Shown here one piece after another: positions 44,383 through 53,483 of a DNA stretch of 64,000 nucleotides. The notes under the pieces are model-generated. The model worked only from the letters and a program-made list of their open reading frames with translations. It searched no databases and was not told the DNA's origin. A program made the translations under genes and the position numbers. Numbering within the stretch: the first letter of the stretch is position 1; each line of letters starts with the position of its first letter. This stretch comes from Bovifimicola ammoniilytica. Lineage in GTDB: Bacteria > Bacillota > Clostridia > Lachnospirales > Lachnospiraceae. The DNA is taken from contig NZ_JAOQJN010000003.1 in NCBI RefSeq assembly GCF_025567085.1, positions 334,166 through 398,165 of the forward strand, given 5' to 3'.

Positions 44383-45033
44383 CTATACGGATATTTTCAC
44401 ATAGTTCAATATCATTTGTTTTAGCATCAATAGTTCAGGTGTATAATCCTTGTTCTCTTCTGAACCCCAGATGAACCCGCCTGCATAATATGCACAGGCT
44501 GCCATCATCGTATGAACGGTTGCACGCATAAATTCTTCTTTTGGAATATCAGTTCGGAATGTTTTATCTTCCTTCGCTTTCTCATACATCCAGTCCAATC
44601 TGGTATTTACAGAATATAAAGACCTATGAAATTCCTTTAATTTCTCTTTATCTACACCCTCATGGGTAACATAGTGATTAAAATTATCATTATAAAGTAA
44701 TAATTCCTTATAATTCTGATACATCCATATATAGCTGTCCAATGTAAATATGAATCTGTCGATTGCCGGTATATTTTCAATTGATGAAAGTGGACGTACC
44801 TCATCTAATTTATCCAGATATGCTTTCCATTTTGCCGCACAGACTGCAATTACTAATTCTGTCTTATTAGCATAACATCTGAATAATGTCGCTCGTCCAA
44901 TTCCAACCGCATCTGCGATTTCGCCCATACTGACCGGTTCTATTTTTCTTTCCACAAATATCTGAAACGCTGTATCAATTATCTTCTGATTGCGTGCGTT
45001 TTCTTTTTCCATTTGTTTTTCTGATTTGCTCAT
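44383..45033 (-). CDS. TetR/AcrR-family transcriptional regulator
   Basis: DNA-binding repressor-type protein of 216 residues. The N-terminal helix-turn-helix reads MGEIADAVGIGRATLFRCYAN, followed by KTELVIAV, typical of TetR. The C-terminal ligand domain is helical and not recognised. ATG 45033 follows GAGG; the in-frame ATG 45066 overlaps the promoter-proximal leader. The giant surface protein gene starts 78 bp downstream, so it may be its target; that link is inferred from position. Confidence 0.92.
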   Translation of the reverse strand: MSKSEKQMEKENARNQKIIDTAFQIFVERKIEPVSMGEIADAVGIGRATLFRCYANKTELVIAVCAAKWKAYLDKLDEVRPLSSIENIPAIDRFIFTLDSYIWMYQNYKELLLYNDNFNHYVTHEGVDKEKLKEFHRSLYSVNTRLDWMYEKAKEDKTFRTDIPKEEFMRATVHTMMAACAYYAGGFIWGSEENKDYTPELLMLKQMILNYVKISV

Positions 45034-45068
45034 AGCATTCCTCTTTTTTGATACATACTGTCTCAACT

Positions 45069-45098
45069 ATTTTATATTATATATATACTGATGTCAAT
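45069..45098 (-). promoter_or_regulatory. Promoter of the TetR gene
   Basis: TTGACA (45098-45093), 18-bp spacer, TAAAAT (45074-45069) on the minus strand. Confidence 0.65.
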
Positions 45099-45138
45099 AT
45101 TTTGATAAATAAAGACAATTTCTATATTCAACAATAGT

Positions 45139-45172
45139 AAAAGCTGCCATTCTCTAAAGAATAGCAGCTTTT
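45139..45172. terminator. Terminator after rubrerythrin gene
   Basis: Arms AAAAGCTGCTATTCT and AGAATGGCAGCTTTT, symmetrical enough to work in both directions. It lies 34 bp after the rbr stop. Confidence 0.85.
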
Positions 45173-45205
45173 CTTACTATATCAGTCTTTTTTGTAAATA
45201 ATTTC

Positions 45206-45748
45206 TTAATAATTCTCTTCGTGTACTTCAAAATAACTCTGTGGATGATTACATACCGGACATACCTCCGGAGCCTTTGTTCCTACCACAATATGTCCAC
45301 AGTTACGACATTCCCATACCTTAACTTCACTCTTTTCAAATACTTGTGCAGTTTCAATATTCTTAAGAAGTGCACGATATCTCTCTTCGTGATGCTTCTC
45401 AATCTCTCCTACTGCTCTGAATTTTGCTGCAAGTTCAGGGAAACCTTCTTCCTCAGCTGTTTTAGCGAAGCCTTCATACATATCTGTCCATTCATAATTT
45501 TCGCCTTCTGCAGCTGCTGCTAAGTTTTCCTTTGTATCACCGATTCCTGCTAATTCCTTGAACCACATCTTTGCATGTTCTTTTTCGTTATCTGCGGTCT
45601 TTAAAAATAACGCTGACATCTGCTCGTAGCCTTCCTTTTTCGCTACAGATGCAAAATAAGTATACTTATTTCTTGCCTGTGACTCTCCTGCAAATGCCTC
45701 ATGTAAATTTTTTTCTGTCTGTGTTCCTGCGTATTTGTTTGCTGCCAT
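45206..45748 (-). CDS. rbr: Rubrerythrin
   Basis: Peroxide-reducing di-iron protein of anaerobes, using electrons from rubredoxin. The N-terminal ferritin-like four-helix domain has EAFAGESQARNKYTYFA and the EKEHAKMWF and EKHHEERY iron-ligand motifs. The C-terminal rubredoxin domain has CRNCG and CPVC knuckles. At 180 residues it is typical. ATG 45748 follows GGAGG; the upstream in-frame ATG reads through that site. It is third in perR-hrb-rbr. Confidence 0.96.
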   Translation of the reverse strand: MAANKYAGTQTEKNLHEAFAGESQARNKYTYFASVAKKEGYEQMSALFLKTADNEKEHAKMWFKELAGIGDTKENLAAAAEGENYEWTDMYEGFAKTAEEEGFPELAAKFRAVGEIEKHHEERYRALLKNIETAQVFEKSEVKVWECRNCGHIVVGTKAPEVCPVCNHPQSYFEVHEENY

Positions 45749-45771
45749 TTCTTCTACCTCCATTTTCTCTA

Positions 45772-46398
45772 CTATTTCTTTACTACTTTTTCAAAATCTG
45801 ATGCCGGATGCTTACATAAAGGACATATAAAATCATCTGGCAATTCTTCACCTACATATTCATATCCGCAGATTCTACAACGCCATATTGTCTGACCATC
45901 CTCCGTTTTCCCAACTTCTTCCGGTTTAGGCTTAATGTTATTCTGATAATAATCATATGTGACAGAAGGTATATCACTTAACACTTCCATATCGGTTATC
46001 TCACCAATAAACATCGTATGTGAGCCTAAATCTTCTGTTTTATTAACTGTTACAGAAATGTATGCATTTGTACCTTCTGTAATATAATAAATACCATTTG
46101 CACCTCTGACACACTTTTCAAATGTTTCAAACTTATTAACATCTCTTCCTGATTGAAAGCCAAAATGTTTGAACAATTCAAACTGTGCCTTCTGACTTAA
46201 GACTGATACTGTAAATTTTCCTGTTCTTTGAATCATATCATGCGTATAATTCGCTTTATTAACGCAGATACTTAACTGATTTGGTTCCGAAGCTGCCTGA
46301 ATCGCTGTGTTAATGATACAGCCATTATCTTTTTCATCTTCTCTGGCAGTCAGTACAAACAGTCCATAACTCAACTTATACATTGCTTTCCTATCCAT
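45772..46398 (-). CDS. hrb: Flavin reductase-rubredoxin fusion (high-molecular-weight rubredoxin)
   Basis: Electron carrier that links NAD(P)H-dependent flavin reductase activity to rubrerythrin or flavodiiron proteins. The N-terminal FMN-binding split barrel spans about 1-150 (YKLSYGLFVLTAREDEKDNG is 20 long). The C-terminal rubredoxin domain has CRICGY and CPLCKHP. At 208 residues it matches Hrb. ATG 46398 follows AAAGGAGG and overlaps the perR 3' end by 8 bp, so translation is probably coupled. rbr follows 23 bp later. Confidence 0.94.
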   Translation of the reverse strand: MDRKAMYKLSYGLFVLTAREDEKDNGCIINTAIQAASEPNQLSICVNKANYTHDMIQRTGKFTVSVLSQKAQFELFKHFGFQSGRDVNKFETFEKCVRGANGIYYITEGTNAYISVTVNKTEDLGSHTMFIGEITDMEVLSDIPSVTYDYYQNNIKPKPEEVGKTEDGQTIWRCRICGYEYVGEELPDDFICPLCKHPASDFEKVVKK

Positions 46399-46798
46399 GT
46401 TTTTCCTCCTTTACCTTCTCCATACATTTCGGGCAAATGCCTTTAAATGAAATATCATAATCCAAAAATTCAATTCCATGTGTGTTATGAATTCTTTCTA
46501 GCAAGTCCGGTATTTCATCCATGTCCACATCTGAAACCTCACCGCACTTTACACACCTGACGTGGTAGTGATTTTTCAATGTAAAATCAAACCGATTCGG
46601 TCCATCTGGGACTTCAACCTTTCTTAAAGCACCTTCTTCTACTAATATATCAAGGTTTCTATATACAGTTCCTTTCCCAATTGTAGGATATGCTTCTTTT
46701 ATAAATTCATACACTTCATTTACTGTAACATGTCTTTTCATCTCATATACAGCATTTCTTACCAAATTTTTCTGAATAGTGTTTCTTCTATTTGTCAT
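46391..46798 (-). CDS. perR: Fur-family peroxide-responsive repressor PerR
   Basis: Metalloregulator that represses peroxide defence genes until oxidised. The 135 residues have a winged helix (VNEVYEFIKEAYPTIGKGTV, 20 long), the His-rich metal site HYHVRCVKCGEV, and the second zinc knuckle CPKC near the C-terminus. It heads the perR-hrb-rbr operon; those neighbours favour PerR over Fur or Zur. An inverted repeat overlaps its ribosome site, suggesting autoregulation. Confidence 0.92.
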   Translation of the reverse strand: MTNRRNTIQKNLVRNAVYEMKRHVTVNEVYEFIKEAYPTIGKGTVYRNLDILVEEGALRKVEVPDGPNRFDFTLKNHYHVRCVKCGEVSDVDMDEIPDLLERIHNTHGIEFLDYDISFKGICPKCMEKVKEEKHG

Positions 46799-46805
46799 TT
46801 GTCCT

Positions 46806-46861
46806 CCTTATTAAGATTTATTCTTAATAAGGATTATATATCAATATTTTCTTTCTATCAA
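46806..46861 (-). promoter_or_regulatory. perR operon promoter and Per-box-like operator
   Basis: TTGATA (46861-46856), 17-bp spacer, TATAAT (46838-46833). Directly downstream is a perfect 11-bp inverted repeat, CCTTATTAAGA and TCTTAATAAGG with 5 bases between (46806-46832), whose last part is the AAGGAGG of perR. The AT-rich palindrome fits a PerR operator. Confidence 0.8.
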
Positions 46862-47026
46862 GAAAAATAATAATTCATGAATCGTGTCAGAAAGTGCAGG
46901 CTGAGATACAAACATTTTACTAATAATAAAATATTAAATATTAAATATAATAAAAATTTGTAAAAAATACTTGATTTTTGCAGCATTGTATGATAACATT
47001 TCTTTGTTGCGTTAAAAAATGCAAAT

Positions 47027-47099
47027 GGGATATTAGCTCAGGTGGTAGAGCACTTGACTTTTAATCAAGTTGTCCGGGGTTCGAATCCCCGATGTCTCA
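47027..47099 (+). tRNA. tRNA-Lys (anticodon UUU)
   Basis: Acceptor GGGATAT/ATGTCTC, anticodon loop CTTTTAA, T-loop GTTCGAA. The only plus-strand tRNA in the window; CCA not encoded. Confidence 0.97.
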
Positions 47100-47111
47100 T
47101 TATTTATTAAT

Positions 47112-47148
47112 AGGCGATAGACTTTAATTTAAAGTTTATCGCTTATTT
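47112..47148 (+). terminator. Terminator of tRNA-Lys
   Basis: Arms GCGATAGACTTT and AAAGTTTATCGC with a 5-base loop, followed by TTATTTTA. Confidence 0.8.
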
Positions 47149-47169
47149 TATGTCAGAAAGCAAATAGAA

Positions 47170-47280
47170 ACTGTGGTGGGTTGCGATAGCAACATTTTCT
47201 GCTCCGCCGCAGTGTGATCCTCGCAGAGCGTTTTTGCTTACTAGGACAATTTCAACGAAATTTCCTAGTAAGCAAAAAAA
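47170..47280. repeat. GC-rich intergenic repeat family 2, copy 1
   Basis: Shares ggttgcgatagcaacatttt, the gctccgcc/gcagagc hairpin and the inverted repeat TTACTAGGA.. /..TCCTAGTAA with copies at 56764-56907 and 59411-59551. It lies between tRNA-Lys and tRNA-Gln. Confidence 0.85.
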
Positions 47281-47309
47281 ATAGAAGTACATTAACAAAT
47301 GCACTTCTA
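47274..47309 (-). terminator. Terminator of the Pro-Gly-Arg-His-Gln tRNA operon
   Basis: Arms TAGAAGTGCATT and AATGTACTTCTA, then eight T on the minus strand. Confidence 0.9.
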
Positions 47310-47316
47310 CCTTAAG

Positions 47317-47389
47317 CTGGGCTAGTTGGATTCGAACCAACGTAATGCAGGAGTCAAAGTCCTGTGCCTTACCGCTTGGCGATAGCCCA
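47317..47389 (-). tRNA. tRNA-Gln (anticodon UUG)
   Basis: Acceptor TGGGCTA/TAGCCCA, anticodon loop CTTTGAC with TTG, T-loop GTTCGAA. Last of five minus-strand tRNAs. Confidence 0.97.
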
Positions 47390-47456
47390 ATATTTTCCTA
47401 TAAAATAAAAAAGTTAGCAACCACTACCTTTTACTCGTAGCACTTCCTAACCAAAG

Positions 47457-47531
47457 GGTGGATACAGGGATTCGAACCCTGGGCCTCCAGAGCCACAATC
47501 TGGCGCGCTAACCAACTGCGCTATACCCACC
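47457..47531 (-). tRNA. tRNA-His (anticodon GUG)
   Basis: Anticodon loop TTGTGGC; an extra 5' G opposite C73 as expected for tRNA-His; acceptor GTGGGTA/TATCCAC. Confidence 0.97.
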
Positions 47532-47563
47532 ATAGCTCTTCCAGGATTTATCCCAGAAAAAAA

Positions 47564-47637
<74 letters not shown>

Positions 47638-47676
47638 ATATATCTTATATATTACATTGGAATTTTCCAATGCAAA

Positions 47677-47747
47677 AGCGGGTGATGGGAATCGAACCCA
47701 CGTATCTAGCTTGGAAGGCTAGTGTTCTACCATTGAACTACACCCGC
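47677..47747 (-). tRNA. tRNA-Gly (anticodon UCC)
   Basis: Anticodon loop CTTCCAA in stem CTAGC/GCTAG; acceptor GCGGGTG/CACCCGC. Confidence 0.97.
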
Positions 47748-47754
47748 ATACGAG

Positions 47755-47829
47755 TCGGGGTGACAGGATTCGAACCTGCGACCTCTTGATCCCAAATCAA
47801 GCGCTCTAGCCAAGCTGAGCCACACCCCG
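47755..47829 (-). tRNA. tRNA-Pro (anticodon UGG)
   Basis: Anticodon loop TTTGGGA; acceptor CGGGGTG/CACCCCG. First gene of the five-tRNA operon and the likely effector type for the proS T-box. Confidence 0.97.
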
Positions 47830-47871
47830 TTGTTGTATTTGTTTTTCTTGTCTCTCAACAACGCAAGAGTA

Positions 47872-47900
47872 ATTATACTAGCCATGTGCTATTTTGTCAA
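47872..47900 (-). promoter_or_regulatory. Promoter of the five-tRNA operon
   Basis: TTGACA (47900-47895), 17-bp spacer, TATAAT (47877-47872) on the minus strand: a consensus match, 43 bp before tRNA-Pro. Confidence 0.92.
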
Positions 47901-47936
47901 CACCTTTTTTTCAATTTTTTTTATTAATTTTTTTTA

Positions 47937-48131
47937 TCAATTTATGAAAGCATTTTTTCCTATTTTAATTTCTTTATACTTCTCTGTTGCCGCATGTTGT
48001 ACCCTGCTATCTACAACCGACTTTTCCTCTCCTGTTACTTTCATTGCAGAATTCTTAACATAACCTAATCCTATGCTGGCAATAATAGTACACATAAGTA
48101 TTATAGCTATCTTCTTCCAATTCCTTTTCAT
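47937..48131 (-). CDS. Small secreted or membrane-anchored protein, unknown
   Basis: 64 codons with a basic start (KRNWKK), a hydrophobic helix (IAIILMCTIIASIGLGY) and a short polar tail. ATG 48131 has GGAG about 10 nt upstream. No family recognised. It lies between the phosphodiesterase gene and the tRNA promoter. Confidence 0.5.
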   Translation of the reverse strand: MKRNWKKIAIILMCTIIASIGLGYVKNSAMKVTGEEKSVVDSRVQHAATEKYKEIKIGKNAFIN

Positions 48132-48212
48132 AACACATATACTCCATTAATTTTTTTACTGCACATCTATAGATTTTTAAACGAATATTTTTCATCATTT
48201 TCTATTACATAT

Positions 48213-48692
48213 CTACAGATATTTTATTTCAAATGACACCTCTCCATTATCATCGACCAGCATTATTATATAGCTAGGTCTCTTTCCTTCCTGTCTTGGA
48301 TAAGAAAGGCTTCCTGGATTAACAATCGTCACCTCATCAAGCACCTCCACTACCGGTCTGTGTGTATGTCCAAACATCACAATATCAATTCCCTGGGCTA
48401 TTGCCTCCGACTCTATAGTTTCATAGCCTAATGATACATAATAATTATGTCCATGTGTCAACAGTACCTTATAATTTCCTATCTCCATTATAATTTCCCT
48501 GTCTAACATACTGAAATAATCATTATTTCCTGCTACCATATAACATGGACATCCTGCTATTGCCCTGATATAATCCTCCGATCCCTCAACATCACCTAAA
48601 TGTATCAATTCGTCGATATTCTTTTCTTTTTCCAGTACAATTTCAAGATTTTCATCATGTCTGTGTGTATCGCTGACAATCAATATCTTCAT
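48213..48692 (-). CDS. YfcE/MJ0936-family metallophosphoesterase
   Basis: Small calcineurin-like phosphodiesterase, 159 residues. Metal motifs are VSDTHRH, HLGDVEG, AGNNDYF, THGHNY and FGHTHRP. Members act on cyclic or bis-nitrophenyl phosphodiesters in vitro; the natural substrate is unclear. ATG 48692 follows CGGAGG. It lies 15 bp after rdgB on the same strand, a pairing seen in many Firmicutes. Confidence 0.92.
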   Translation of the reverse strand: MKILIVSDTHRHDENLEIVLEKEKNIDELIHLGDVEGSEDYIRAIAGCPCYMVAGNNDYFSMLDREIIMEIGNYKVLLTHGHNYYVSLGYETIESEAIAQGIDIVMFGHTHRPVVEVLDEVTIVNPGSLSYPRQEGKRPSYIIMLVDDNGEVSFEIKYL

Positions 48693-48707
48693 GTTTACCT
48701 CCGTAAT

Positions 48708-49307
48708 CTAATTAAGTTCTGCTTTTAATATCTCTCTCATCTTATTAAGTGCTTTTCCTCTATGGCTTATACTGTTCTTGAATTCAGGCTCCATTTCTCC
48801 TGTTGTCATACCATATTCAGGTACATACAGAATAGGATCATATCCAAAACCATTCTTTCCTTTTTCTTCATATCCTATCTCGCCTTCAATAGTTCCTATT
48901 GTAGTAAATGTTCTTCCATCCGGGAAACATGCTGCTATCGCACATACGAATCTGGCACTTCTCTCACTTCCCTTTGCATCTGCAAGTCTGTCTATCAATG
49001 ACTTATTCTTTATCTCATATGGTGTATCTTCTCCCATATATCTTGCTGAATATACTCCCGGTTCTTTATTAATATAATCAATCTCTAAGCCTGAATCGTC
49101 AGCAAGTGTAAGACAACCTGTCATCTTCATAATCGTTTTAGCCTTTATAATCGCATTCTCTTCAAATGTCTTACCGTCTTCTACGATATCTGCTTTAATT
49201 CCTGCCTCTTTTAATGACACAATTGGAATACTGCAATCCGACATAATCATTCTTATTTCGTCCATTTTCCCCTGATTTGTTGTTGCAAATATAATCTTGT
49301 CTATCAT
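48708..49307 (-). CDS. rdgB: XTP/dITP diphosphatase (RdgB/HAM1 family)
   Basis: Cleaves non-canonical purine nucleoside triphosphates such as XTP and dITP, cleaning the nucleotide pool. The 199 residues hold the family signatures FATTNQGKMDEI, ADDSGLEID and NGFGYDPILYVPEYG, and SHRGKAL near the end. Start at 49307 behind AAGAGG. Probably cotranscribed with the phosphodiesterase downstream. Confidence 0.95.
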   Translation of the reverse strand: MIDKIIFATTNQGKMDEIRMIMSDCSIPIVSLKEAGIKADIVEDGKTFEENAIIKAKTIMKMTGCLTLADDSGLEIDYINKEPGVYSARYMGEDTPYEIKNKSLIDRLADAKGSERSARFVCAIAACFPDGRTFTTIGTIEGEIGYEEKGKNGFGYDPILYVPEYGMTTGEMEPEFKNSISHRGKALNKMREILKAELN

Positions 49308-49413
49308 AAATCTGTCCTCTTTCTTCTTTTATTTTCTTAGTTTCTTAATTTTGCTTTTGCTTATTTTTCTAACTATTTTTTAGTATTTATTATTACCTTA
49401 ACGTTATTAGTAT

Positions 49414-50472
49414 CTAATATTTTCCTAGTTCTGTCAATGACCGAATTATTCCATTATAAATACCATTTGCCAGCTTAATCTGTCCCGCATTACCTGTCAG
49501 TAAACTGAAATCTTCCTCATTCGACATAAATCCCATTTCTATAAGAGCAACCGGTACTTTTGAATTTCTCACAATATGGATATCATGACCATCGACAACA
49601 CCTCTGTCATTCGTGTTACAGGTTTTTATGACCTCCTGACACATAATATTACTAAGCCATTCTGAGCCAAATTCACTGGAATCTTTTACATTATATAACA
49701 CACTCGTTCCTGATATATCACTATGTTCATACCAATTTGAATGTATACTTATGAACAAATCAGGCATCAGCTCATTTACAAAGTCTATTCTTTCCTCCAC
49801 TGATGGATAGGTGTCATCTTCTCTTGTATAATACACAAGAATTTTATCATCATTATCCAGTATCTCTTTTAATCTTTCACATACTGTCAGATTTATATTT
49901 TTCTCGTAAGTTCCTCTTTCTATTGCTCCGACATCATCTCCGCCATGACCTGCATCAACCACTATAACAGGCATATCTACATTTATGGGATTAAAAAAAT
50001 CAAGTCTGATCTTGCCATCACTAAACTCCACATTACAATCTCTGATTGAATTAAGACTTATTTCTACTTTAACCATTACATCAGAAATATTTATATCTAT
50101 ATTTTTAACTGCTGCATAAGTATTTACTATATTATCTTGTTCATATCCTGATATGCCCTTTGGAAATGCAATTACTATCTTCTTATGAAATATATCCTTT
50201 TGAATACTGCAATTTTCCTTTTGTACACCACCAGGCAGATTACATTCGACACTACCCTCAATCTCTGCATTTACTGTCTTAATGTCATTTGTAAACACAT
50301 TATTTCCATCTTGTATTATATTAAGATTATCTTGATTCTTACTTTTTTTACTTTCAAATATATTGTCAAAATTAAACTTCACACCTGTATAAATGCACAT
50401 AATTACAACTAAAAATATTGTATTTATTAAAATTCCGATTTTTAACAATATACTTTCATTGTACTTGTCCAA
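49414..50472 (-). CDS. N-acetylmuramoyl-L-alanine amidase (Amidase_3)
   Basis: Peptidoglycan hydrolase cleaving the bond between muramic acid and L-alanine. A signal-anchor helix at about 9-28 is followed by an AMIN-like beta domain (VKVEISLNSIRDCNVEF) and the zinc amidase domain. Ligands are in VDAGHGGDDVGA, LFISIHSN and ALIEMGFMSN, the last with the catalytic Glu. 352 residues. The start codon is TTG at 50472 behind GGAGG. Confidence 0.92.
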   Translation of the reverse strand: MDKYNESILLKIGILINTIFLVVIMCIYTGVKFNFDNIFESKKSKNQDNLNIIQDGNNVFTNDIKTVNAEIEGSVECNLPGGVQKENCSIQKDIFHKKIVIAFPKGISGYEQDNIVNTYAAVKNIDINISDVMVKVEISLNSIRDCNVEFSDGKIRLDFFNPINVDMPVIVVDAGHGGDDVGAIERGTYEKNINLTVCERLKEILDNDDKILVYYTREDDTYPSVEERIDFVNELMPDLFISIHSNWYEHSDISGTSVLYNVKDSSEFGSEWLSNIMCQEVIKTCNTNDRGVVDGHDIHIVRNSKVPVALIEMGFMSNEEDFSLLTGNAGQIKLANGIYNGIIRSLTELGKY

Positions 50473-50586
50473 TTCTTCCTCCGTAAAATACCATGTTTCA
50501 ACTTTATTTTAATCATATATGTTTAACAATTTTACTTATACATTTTCCAGACTAATAGGTCTATTCCCATTTTAACCTATTTTATT

Positions 50587-52308
50587 CTATTGATTAGCTG
50601 TAAGCTTATCTGTATACACTTTAAGGCATACGTTACAACCATTCTTCTCTTCAGTATTTTCCCATGTAATACCTTTAAGACTTACATAGCCTTCGCCATC
50701 ATCTAAGATAACAGAAGACGTCTGTTCGTTATAAGCATATTCAACTGCCACTGGTCTTCCAGAATTAGGTGTTTTTATCCTTATGATTACTGCATATTTC
50801 TGCCCTTCCTTCACTGTAACACTATTATCTAAATCAACAGTATAGAAGCCACTGTTTTTGACTTTACCTGTCATTACTGGTTCAGAACGTTTACTAAGTG
50901 ATGAAATGTCTTGAAAATTCTCACAAATATATACACTATATTCTGTATCTATACCTGTCGCATAGAATCCAACTGCCATAATCTTCTCATCTTCCTTGGC
51001 TGTATATGCATTTGCAAAATATGCTGATTCCTCACCATATCCTAATTGTCCGACATATCCGCATAAATCTGTCTGATAAATTCTATCGTAATTTTCGTTA
51101 TCGTCAACTCTTGTATATACAACGTTATGAACCCCTATATTAGTATCATAATATGAAATATAGAAGTCTCCATTATTACCAAAATCTGAACCCCAGCTGT
51201 TTCTACAGATAAATGCGCCATCACCCTCTATATCTGCATTGAAATTTTCCATAGGATAATTATCGTCCCATCCTATTATCACAATATCATGGTTTGGTTT
51301 CTGATTACCGATATAACAATATGAATTTGTCTGTGCATTGTAATATTTAGTATTACCTGTGTGACTGTTTAATGATGAGGCATAGAACGAACTCTGGACC
51401 CCACCATATTTGAATATCATTTTCTTAATTGTTTCAAAATCCTTAGATTCGATTATCTGTATCTCCTGAACATGTTTAACAGCTTCTAAGCCATCCGTTG
51501 TCACTCCATCTCCGTACGGATCATCTTTTTCTAATACCGGTCCCTGCCATGCAAGCAGATAAGCCATGGACATGGCATAATCTCCACCTGACTCCTGACC
51601 TAGATTAAATGAATTGGCTAATGACATATGATCAACCGAAAAACTATATGGTTCCTCAGGCATTAACGACGATTCTAACGCCGTAAGCGATGCAAATGCC
51701 CAACATGTACCAAGACTTCCCTGATTGCTGACAGTTGGTACACGTCCCTCGTCTTCGTAATTATATTTATATGGTATACTTCTGGCTTCAAGATTATCAC
51801 TAATAATACTTGCCTGATTTAATTTCATGTCAAAATTATATTGATATCCAAATGTCTGACATATAACATCAACCGGCACATAAGTTGTTCCATTTAATTC
51901 TTCTACGTTCGTTATTGCTTCCCTTATCTCGCCATTAATTTCACACTTTCTTGCCTGTGTATATAATTTTATTTTATTACTTCCCTTTTCTATCAGAATA
52001 AAATCATCATTATACTCTCTTACTGAACAGTCAAATGTATCTCTTATCTGTCTGATTGGAATCATTAACGTTAATGTATCAGACATAAAGATACCATTAG
52101 TAGTTGATTTCAACTGCTTAGAATCGATATTTGCTACAATTGTAGCTTGATTTATAACTGACGAAATTGTTCCATTCCACTCACTTGTATATACCTGTGC
52201 CTTTTTATTCTTCTGTATGTGCCCTTTAGGTACTACTGCGTGATATGTAACAATAAAACCAATTATTAACAATATTAAAGATGTATATATAAGAACATTC
52301 TTTTTCAA
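50587..52308 (-). CDS. Secreted C1-family (papain-like) cysteine peptidase
   Basis: N-terminal signal-anchor helix (VLIYTSLILLIIGFIVTY), then a copper-amine-oxidase N-like domain (MIPIRQIRDTFDCSV, TTYVPVDVICQTFGY) that often binds cell wall. The peptidase domain has QGSLGTCWAFAS (Cys about 201), HDIVIIGWDD (His about 339) and CRNSWGSDFG (Asn about 370). A C-terminal lectin-like domain (YVGQLGYGEESAYFANAYT) follows. The start codon is TTG at 52308 behind GGAG. It probably degrades peptides at the cell surface. Confidence 0.9.
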   Translation of the reverse strand: MKKNVLIYTSLILLIIGFIVTYHAVVPKGHIQKNKKAQVYTSEWNGTISSVINQATIVANIDSKQLKSTTNGIFMSDTLTLMIPIRQIRDTFDCSVREYNDDFILIEKGSNKIKLYTQARKCEINGEIREAITNVEELNGTTYVPVDVICQTFGYQYNFDMKLNQASIISDNLEARSIPYKYNYEDEGRVPTVSNQGSLGTCWAFASLTALESSLMPEEPYSFSVDHMSLANSFNLGQESGGDYAMSMAYLLAWQGPVLEKDDPYGDGVTTDGLEAVKHVQEIQIIESKDFETIKKMIFKYGGVQSSFYASSLNSHTGNTKYYNAQTNSYCYIGNQKPNHDIVIIGWDDNYPMENFNADIEGDGAFICRNSWGSDFGNNGDFYISYYDTNIGVHNVVYTRVDDNENYDRIYQTDLCGYVGQLGYGEESAYFANAYTAKEDEKIMAVGFYATGIDTEYSVYICENFQDISSLSKRSEPVMTGKVKNSGFYTVDLDNSVTVKEGQKYAVIIRIKTPNSGRPVAVEYAYNEQTSSVILDDGEGYVSLKGITWENTEEKNGCNVCLKVYTDKLTANQ

Positions 52309-52328
52309 TTTTTACTCCATTCTTAATC

Positions 52329-53483
52329 TTAAACAGGCTTATTTCTCCTTGGTGGCTTTGGCCCCATAAACTGGTAGAAATAGGTTTTCATCATTCCATT
52401 GTAAATCTTTCTATTTTTATCTGCTTTAATTCCCATATCTGCTTCTGCATTCTCATATGAAGTAATTATATATGCTGACCAGCTATCAAGATTCCTGTAT
52501 CTTTCGCCTAACTGTCTATATAATTCCGGCAGATTCTTCTTCTCTTCAATTCTTTCTCCATATGGGGGATTAGTTATAATAAAACCATATTTCTTCGCAT
52601 GGCTTATTTCACTAAGCGGTCTCCTCTGGAAATGTATTAAGTGGTCAACACCTGCTTCCATTGCATTCTTTTTTGCAGCTTTTACAATATCTCCATCAAT
52701 ATCACTGCCCTGAATATCCACCTTAATATCATCATTTACCAAATCATTAGCCTCATTTATGGCCTCATACCAATTCTTCTTAGGTATAATATTTGTCCAG
52801 CTTTCAGCCATAAATTCTCTGTTCATTCCGGGTGCAATATTAGCTGCCATCATAGCCGCTTCAATTGGAAATGTTCCACTTCCACAAAATGGGTCTAACA
52901 GAATTCTGTCCTTATTCCATGGTGTCAGCATAATAAGTGCTGCTGCTAATGTCTCTGTAATAGGTGCCTTAGATGTAAGCTTTCTATATCCGCGCTTATG
53001 CAAAGATTCCCCTGAAGTATCCAATGCAATCGTTACTTCATCTTTATTAAGAAAAACCCTGATAGGATATTCGTTTCCACTTTCATTGAACCATTCTACA
53101 CTATATTTAGCCTTTAATCTGTCAACTATCGCTTTCTTTACAAGTCTCTGTATATCAGATGTGCTGAATAATTTACTCTTTATTGAACTTGCTTTGGTTA
53201 CCCAGAATTTACCGTCCTCCGGTATAAATCTTTCCCATTCTAAAGCCTTGGTCTTTTCAAATAATTCATCAAATGTATATGCTTTGAATTTGCCAACCTT
53301 TATCATTATTCTTTCAGTTGTCCTTAAGAAAACATTTGCACGACATATAGCTTCTTCATCACCTTCAAATGTTACTCTTCCATCCTCAACCTGCTGAATC
53401 TCGTAACCTAAATCTATTATCTCTTTCTTCAATACAGCCTCTAAGCCAAAATGACATGGTGCTATTAATTCATATCTGGTCAT
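52329..53483 (-). CDS. THUMP-domain class I RNA methyltransferase (RlmL/YpsC family)
   Basis: N2-guanine methyltransferase of 23S rRNA type. An N-terminal ferredoxin-like plus THUMP domain (APCHFGLEAVLKKEI) is followed by a Rossmann methyltransferase with the SAM loop LDPFCGSGTFPIEA and the catalytic NPPYGERI. 384 residues. It lacks the second methyltransferase (RlmK) half found in enterobacterial RlmL. ATG 53483 follows AATGAGG. Confidence 0.92.
   Translation of the reverse strand: MTRYELIAPCHFGLEAVLKKEIIDLGYEIQQVEDGRVTFEGDEEAICRANVFLRTTERIMIKVGKFKAYTFDELFEKTKALEWERFIPEDGKFWVTKASSIKSKLFSTSDIQRLVKKAIVDRLKAKYSVEWFNESGNEYPIRVFLNKDEVTIALDTSGESLHKRGYRKLTSKAPITETLAAALIMLTPWNKDRILLDPFCGSGTFPIEAAMMAANIAPGMNREFMAESWTNIIPKKNWYEAINEANDLVNDDIKVDIQGSDIDGDIVKAAKKNAMEAGVDHLIHFQRRPLSEISHAKKYGFIITNPPYGERIEEKKNLPELYRQLGERYRNLDSWSAYIITSYENAEADMGIKADKNRKIYNGMMKTYFYQFMGPKPPRRNKPV

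Noticed and set aside
47143..47340. 65-codon minus-strand frame between tRNA-Lys and tRNA-Gln
   Set aside because: It is a translation of the family-2 repeat and part of tRNA-Gln, without a start site. Similar frames arise wherever the repeat occurs.
52759..53397. 212-codon plus-strand frame opposite the RNA methyltransferase
   Set aside because: The minus-strand frame has clear THUMP and NPPY motifs; the plus frame has none.
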